From contig QRDG01000393.1 in assembly GCA_012064385.1 (NCBI GenBank), forward strand, positions 1,408,846 through 1,472,845: 64,000 nt of DNA, written 5' to 3'. The notes beneath the pieces were generated by a model. The model was not told where the DNA came from. It saw only the letters and a list, made by a program, of their open reading frames with translations, and did not search any database. This stretch comes from Puccinellia tenuiflora (taxonomy: Eukaryota; Streptophyta; Magnoliopsida; Poales; Poaceae). Both the position numbers and the translations under genes were made by a program. Positions 60,056 to 64,000 of this stretch are shown here, piece by piece (the first letter of the stretch is position 1; each line of letters starts with the position of its first letter).

Positions 60056-60207
60056 CGTCGCCGACCCCTAAGTCAAAATTTTGTTACAATGGAAGAGTGA
60101 TGAGGTTGCAGATATGAGTTTAGATGTGATATGGCAATGGCGGCCAAGCCTACATATATATAGTGAGAAATTACGGGAAGACGAAGGCGGGAAGCGGTGG
60201 AAGAAGC

Positions 60208-60612
60208 ACACGGATCGTGTGTTTCCTTCGAGCACTTGTGGGCCGTTGGATCGGAAGCACACGGATCGTGTGTTTCCTTCGAGCGCTTGTGAGCCGTTGG
60301 ATCAGGGCCTTTAGTACCGGTTCGTGTTACCAACCGGGACTAAAGAAGCACACGGATCGTGTGTTTCTTTCAAGCGCTTGTGAGCCGTTGGATCTGGGGT
60401 GTGTTTCTTTAGAGCGCTTGTGAGCCATTGGATCAGAAGCACACGGATCGTGTGTTTCCTTCGAGCGCTTGTGAGCTGTTGGATCAGGGCCTTTAGTACC
60501 GGTTCGTGTTACCAACCGGGACTAAAGAAGCACACGGATCGTGTGTTTCTTTCAAGCGCTTGTGAGCCGTTGGATCAGGGGTGTGTTTCTTTTGAGGGCT
60601 TGTGAGCTGTTG
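60208..60612. repeat. tandem repeats with GCACACGGATCGTGTG and TAGTACCGGTT hairpins
   Basis: AAGCACACGGATCGTGTGTT and GAGCGCTTGTGAGCCGTTGG alternate with CTTTAGTACCGGTTCGTG and its inverted partner AACCGGGACTAAAG. A larger unit of about 182 bp occurs twice (from about 60257 and 60438). The CACACGGATCGTGTG core is palindromic. Confidence 0.85.
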
Positions 60613-60958
60613 GATCTGCACTCCCACCTCATCCACAGGTACACCTTTTAATCGCCTATAAATAGCGATGTCCCTGCAGCAAAACGGCACACAACGAGCA
60701 TCTACCTTTGCCACCGAACCCAATGGTTGGATTTAGCCTACCCGCTGGCATGTTCCCTAACACAAGCCCTCGGGTAGGTTGAATCCAACCACTGGATTAG
60801 GGTGACACAATGATGAATTGCCGAGGAGGTGGGAGTGGTGGTGGTGGAAGTGGTAGCCATGCCCCTCGGTCGGATCCAAGCAGCTCCAAGGCTCTCCGAT
60901 GATCTACAACATTCCCAACACTTTTTGGGACGGTCGTTAGATCATCAGAGAAGTCTTG
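60613..60958. other. CACTA interior with TATA box and hairpin, no gene called
   Basis: A good TATA box (GCCTATAAATAGCG, about 60654) is followed by an inverted repeat with arms of about 24 bp (60719-60742 and 60774-60797). An ATG at 60810 then opens only 30-odd codons of Gly/Ser-rich protein. It may be a broken small gene. Confidence 0.4.
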
Positions 60959-61410
60959 GGGCTGTTTGGATCGAAGGTCGATTTGCTGCTCACGACGACG
61001 CGAGACGGATGCGCAAGCTTCCGGATGGGCAAAACCAGTGTTGGATCAGCCACATGACCCTATATGCAAATCATTCGGATTCCCGTCATACAGCCCAACG
61101 GTGCATTTGATATGCAGGCACTCACGAGCCACCGTTGGGCTGTATGACGGGGAAACCGTGTGCATTTGATAAAAGGTTTAATACATTAATTATTACTTGC
61201 GGCTGCTTGGATCGAAGGTCGATTTGCTGCTCACTTCACAGCCCTCAACAAAATACTTGCGGCTGTTCTATCTACAAAATACTTCAGTTCATCGACCGAA
61301 TACAAATCATTCGGATTCCCGTCATACAGCCCAACGGTGCATTTGATATGCAGGCACTCACAAGCCACCGTTGGGCTGTATGACGGTGAAACCGTGTGTA
61401 ATTGTAATGC
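60959..61410. repeat. 240-bp tandem repeat with 22-bp hairpins
   Basis: GGATCGAAGGTCGATTTGCT occurs at about 60968 and 61208. In each unit CCCGTCATACAGCCCAACGG is followed 26 bp later by its inverted copy: arms 61082-61103 with 61130-61151 (perfect, 22 bp), and 61318-61339 with 61366-61387 (one mismatch). Confidence 0.88.
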
Positions 61411-61452
61411 ATAGTCCTCATAAAACATACATTAATTGAAACTAACATACAA

Positions 61453-62105
61453 CTATCTAAATAATTTAAATCCAACACCAAATGCGATCAAAATCGCAAC
61501 TAAGGTAACTACTGAACCAACAACATAATGGTACCAAGCCTCCTGACTAATGGCATATTTTCTAATCTTTTTAATCTTCAAGCGCATTGCATCCATCTTG
61601 ATCTCATGGGCATGTGCGACGTCGGCAAGCTTCAACTCGTGTTCATCGATGATGTCGGCAAGCTTCAACTCCAATTTCATCTTCTCTTCTAGGCATTGCA
61701 GACGAAGATCTTCACTTCTTTCCAATTTTGCTTTCAAATCATTGTTTTCTTTTACAAAAAACTCGACAATAGGGTCGGTTGGAATTTCCGGTTCAACTAC
61801 CTCCTAGATAAAAGTGTCTATGTCAAGTTGGTAGGTATAGTTGTTATAAACACGAAATGAAACAAATAGTTATGAAAATATACCACAGCCGAATCATAGA
61901 CCGGACGAGGGACGACGGGGGCGGATATCAAAACCATGACACTATACATATAAAAAAACATAAGAAAATTATACAAGAAATAAATATGCTTTTAAATCAT
62001 ACAAATCATTTTTCTTAAAATAGAAGATAAAGAAAAAAGGCTCACCAAGGTGGTGCCGGTGACGAGACGATGCGGGCTATCGACGACGGTGAGGACGGGA
62101 CGACA
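61453..62105 (-). CDS. coiled-coil protein with C-terminal membrane segment, CACTA-borne
   Basis: Three exons on the minus strand fit together in phase: 62105-62046, 61941-61884 and 61803-61453. Borders are TTG|GTGAG, TATAG|T, GTG|GTATA and CTAG|G. The protein part reads Pro/Ser-rich (...SSPAPP), then VMVLISAPVVPRPVYDSAV, then EVVEPEIPTDPIVEFFVKEN. A charged coiled coil follows (LEEKMKLELKLADIIDEHEL), then a single hydrophobic helix, VVGSVVTLVAILIAFGVGF, four residues from the end, as in tail-anchored proteins. The first exon begins mid-codon, so an upstream exon with the start must exist. I believe similar predicted proteins recur in Triticeae CACTA elements, but I cannot name the family. 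No broken codon is seen. Confidence 0.55.
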
Positions 62106-62908
62106 CTAAAATCCACAAATAATAAATTAATTTGAGCTTAAACTGCATATAAAAAAATTACTCTCTAGCTTAGTCATTTCATCAAACACCTTGCTAGCAA
62201 CACAAAAAATAAAATGAGCTAAAATGAGCTAAAGTTGCAACTTCGGAGGAAAGGATGATGTTGCTAACCCTTGAATAGATGGGGTGCCTTCAATGCTCAC
62301 AAATGGAGTAGAAAAATGGGCATTTACTTGAGTGAGTGAGAGGAAATGGAGGAGAAATAAGTGATGAACTCGAGCTCAAAAAATGGTGGTGGCCTCGGGT
62401 GGAGGAAGATATATGTGCAGGGAAGACCTTTGATCCCGGTTCGGGTCACAAGCATTTGTCGCGGCTCGTATACCAGGCCGCGACTAATGCTCGTGGCAGA
62501 AATTTGGGCAGTTTTCTTTGCCGCGGCAGAGAATTCATTTTCTTTTCTTTTATTTATTTATTTTCTTCATTTCAAATTAGTTTTCGTATATTTAGACACT
62601 ACCACACATACAGTACGCTTTTTCATAAATATTAATGATTAAGTAATAATAATTGTTAACAAATAATAATCGTTGATCCACTTGGGCAAATTCAACAAAT
62701 TTGTAGTCATTTAAATCCTTAGAATGTGTAGAACACTTTATAATAAAAATATCATACGAGCACAAACTTGCTATTGCTGAATATTAGTACGGACCAGAGA
62801 TATTTATCAATATAAAGGGAAAACAAGTGCTAAATAAATCCAAAGATCACACAACTTTTTATAATTTCAATCAAACGTCTCACATATGACAATTATTGTT
62901 GAGACGAT
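62106..62908. other. CACTA interior with subterminal-like repeats
   Basis: TTTGATCCCGGTTCGGGTC (about 62429) and GTCGCGGCTCGTATACCAGG then CCGCGACTAATG (62459-62487) are CACTA-type repeats. 62480-62615 matches the older fragment at 53616-53844. The rest is AT-rich without a gene. Confidence 0.55.
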
Positions 62909-63628
62909 CTAGATCGACACATTGAGACATACGCACATACCACCGAGACACCTCCTAGCAATCTCGTAGCCTAGGCGAGCGTCCAGAGCGGCATACTTGA
63001 TGCGATAAAAGCTCAATGGAAAGTTGCCCCAACCTCTCGTGAGGTCCTCTTCTTCCTCCTTTTTCTTCTCATCCTCCTTCTTCTTCTTCTTCTTCTTCTT
63101 CTTCTTCTTCTTCTTCTTGTTGTTGATCTTTTTCTTCTTCTGAAGCATTGTGCCAATAGTAAAATTGGCTAGAGCATAGAGACTCGGAAGATTAGGGTAC
63201 GTTGGGTTAGGGTGAACGGCCCGCTGGAGGTCGACGGTGGACGGAATATGAATTCCGTAAGGCTCCAGCATACGTTGATCGTTGTTGATAGCCGCGCCGC
63301 AGAATTTGATGGTTTTGTCCATCAAGAAGTCCTTGAGGGCCTGCGGCACCCGATCAGCGTAGCAAATATGGAACACCAACGTGTCGGTCTCCACGGAGAG
63401 TTGCAGGACGGCGGCACGCTGCCTCTCCTTGGGTGCGGCGTCGGTGAACTCGCAGTCGAGGCCCACGATCTTCTTCGGTGCGGCGTCGAGGTAGCGCCTC
63501 TTGACGTCGCGGATCCATCTCTCCACGGTTGATGCGCGGAGAGTGACCACGACCTTGAAGTTCATGTTGACGGCGTCGTCCTTGTAGTGGAACACCTGGG
63601 ATCGAGGTGGGCGCGCAAGTGGCTCCAT
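62909..63628 (-). CDS. WRN/RNase D-type 3'-5' exonuclease ORF with poly-lysine insert
   Basis: Likely a 3'-5' exonuclease acting on DNA or RNA ends, of the DEDDy group (Pfam DNA_pol_A_exo1, as in WRN). I chose ATG 63628 (MEPLARPPRSQVFHYKDDAV), about 85-90 bp after a TATA box; an ATG at 63691 is in frame but nearly at the expected transcription start. 239 residues. Motif I: IVGLDCEFTD (Asp and Glu). Motif II: AAINNDQRMLEPYGI (Asp). Motif III: YAALDARLGYEIA (Tyr and Asp). Between II and III a CTT/AAG microsatellite encodes some 20 lysines followed by Glu/Lys, an unusual insertion. The frame is uninterrupted. It lies between CACTA subterminal repeat clusters, suggesting a captured or transposon-resident gene; a host gene trapped between two elements is the alternative. 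Confidence 0.75.
   Translation of the reverse strand: MEPLARPPRSQVFHYKDDAVNMNFKVVVTLRASTVERWIRDVKRRYLDAAPKKIVGLDCEFTDAAPKERQRAAVLQLSVETDTLVFHICYADRVPQALKDFLMDKTIKFCGAAINNDQRMLEPYGIHIPSTVDLQRAVHPNPTYPNLPSLYALANFTIGTMLQKKKKINNKKKKKKKKKKKKKKEDEKKKEEEEDLTRGWGNFPLSFYRIKYAALDARLGYEIARRCLGGMCVCLNVSI
63067..63119. repeat. (CTT)n microsatellite within the exonuclease ORF
   Basis: About 50 bp of TTC/CTT triplets encoding the lysine run on the minus strand. Length changes by whole triplets keep the frame. Confidence 0.95.
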
Positions 63629-63710
63629 GGCGCGCGGCAGCGATTCGAGAGAGGATTTTTGAGTAGAGATTAGAGAGAGGAGATGGTGCATTTGGCAAAT
63701 GGCACTGTAG

Positions 63711-63728
63711 CTCTCTATATAGAGCTAG
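63711..63728 (-). promoter_or_regulatory. TATA box of the exonuclease ORF
   Basis: CTCTATATAGAG (a palindrome, so readable on both strands) lies about 85 bp upstream of the chosen start codon at 63628. Confidence 0.6.
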
Positions 63729-64000
63729 CAGGGGAGATGAGGAGGCTGGCGCGCCGTGGTAATTAATCGGGCGTGTTTCAACTTCCAAATTCCTAAGCGT
63801 TTTGATCAACTTCTAAAGACATTAATCGTTCTCTTCATTCCCCGTGTGATCAACGACTGGCGGCGGGAACTCAAAGGGTTCAAAATACACGAACCGTCGC
63901 GGTGCGCGGATTCTAGTCCCGGTTCAAGATACGAGCCGGGAGAAATGGGGGGCACCTCCTCGCAGCGGGACCGCAGGCATCTTTTGTCCCGGTTCGTATA
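63729..64000. other. CACTA subterminal repeats at the window edge
   Basis: CTAGTCCCGGTTCAAGATAC, GAGCCGGGAG and TTTTGTCCCGGTTCGTATA (63912-64000) show that CACTA sequence continues beyond the window. Confidence 0.7.

Larger units (their letters stand above)
53845..64000. mobile_element. CACTA transposon, left end to beyond the window
   Basis: The terminal repeat CACTAGTAGAAAAAGG starts at 53845, preceded by GTA as a likely 3-bp target duplication. Subterminal repeats of TTGGTCCCGGTTC and complements occur near the end and in clusters inside. The matching right terminus (ending CTACTAGTG) is not in the window. Clusters at 58997-59165 and 63912-64000 leave open whether one large element or several nested CACTA elements are present. 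Confidence 0.75.

Noticed and set aside
60810..60905. Short Gly/Ser-rich frame after a TATA box
   Set aside because: Only about 30 codons and no recognisable feature; noted as a possible broken gene only.

Overview
This is intergenic, transposon-dominated DNA from a large grass genome, most likely a Triticeae species (wheat, Aegilops, rye or barley group). The indications are a Copia element whose terminal repeat begins TGTTGGAGATATGCCC, as in the Angela/BARE/WIS group; a CACTA transposon with TTGGTCCCGGTTC subterminal repeats; and many Stowaway miniature elements. I found no rRNA, tRNA or CRISPR. Family names come from recognised motifs and remembered family features; no search was run.

Layout. 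1-10,440: low-copy DNA, an AT-rich minisatellite and a 1.74-kb tandem duplication (3361-6280), one copy of which holds a hAT-like insertion. 11,002-17,205: a second tandem duplication (2.8 kb) of Stowaway DNA, a (TA)n array and a palindrome-ended element. 17,206-19,182: GGTATA-rich fold-back DNA, then the only non-transposon gene I can support. It is a two-exon gene for a small secreted protein (18,022-18,808) with two CLE-like motifs, broken by a 177-bp hAT miniature element with a perfect 8-bp target duplication. 20,520-21,131: a truncated Tourist-like element and an LTR-like fragment.

21,132-53,615 is a nest of LTR retrotransposons. A SIRE/Maximus-like Copia (from 21,132) is split by a complete, reverse-oriented Angela-like Copia (25,812-34,062, target duplication GTTTG). 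It is broken off at 35,668 by a reverse-oriented Gypsy/Tat element (35,669-40,929), which is broken off in turn by a full-length forward Tat element (40,930-53,615). Both Tat elements carry, antisense to gag-pol, a five-exon gene of about 1,060 codons with its own TATA box. The far halves of the outer Copia and of the first Tat element are missing, and the 5' LTR of the full Tat element is mosaic. Together these suggest a large deletion through LTR recombination.

53,845-64,000: a CACTA transposon, starting at its terminal repeat and running off the window. Its reverse strand carries a transposase_24/Ulp1-protease-type gene (57,943-53,989, with frameshifts and a lost catalytic Cys), a coiled-coil/membrane protein gene, a hypothetical ORF, and a WRN/RNase D-type 3'-5' exonuclease ORF with its catalytic motifs present.
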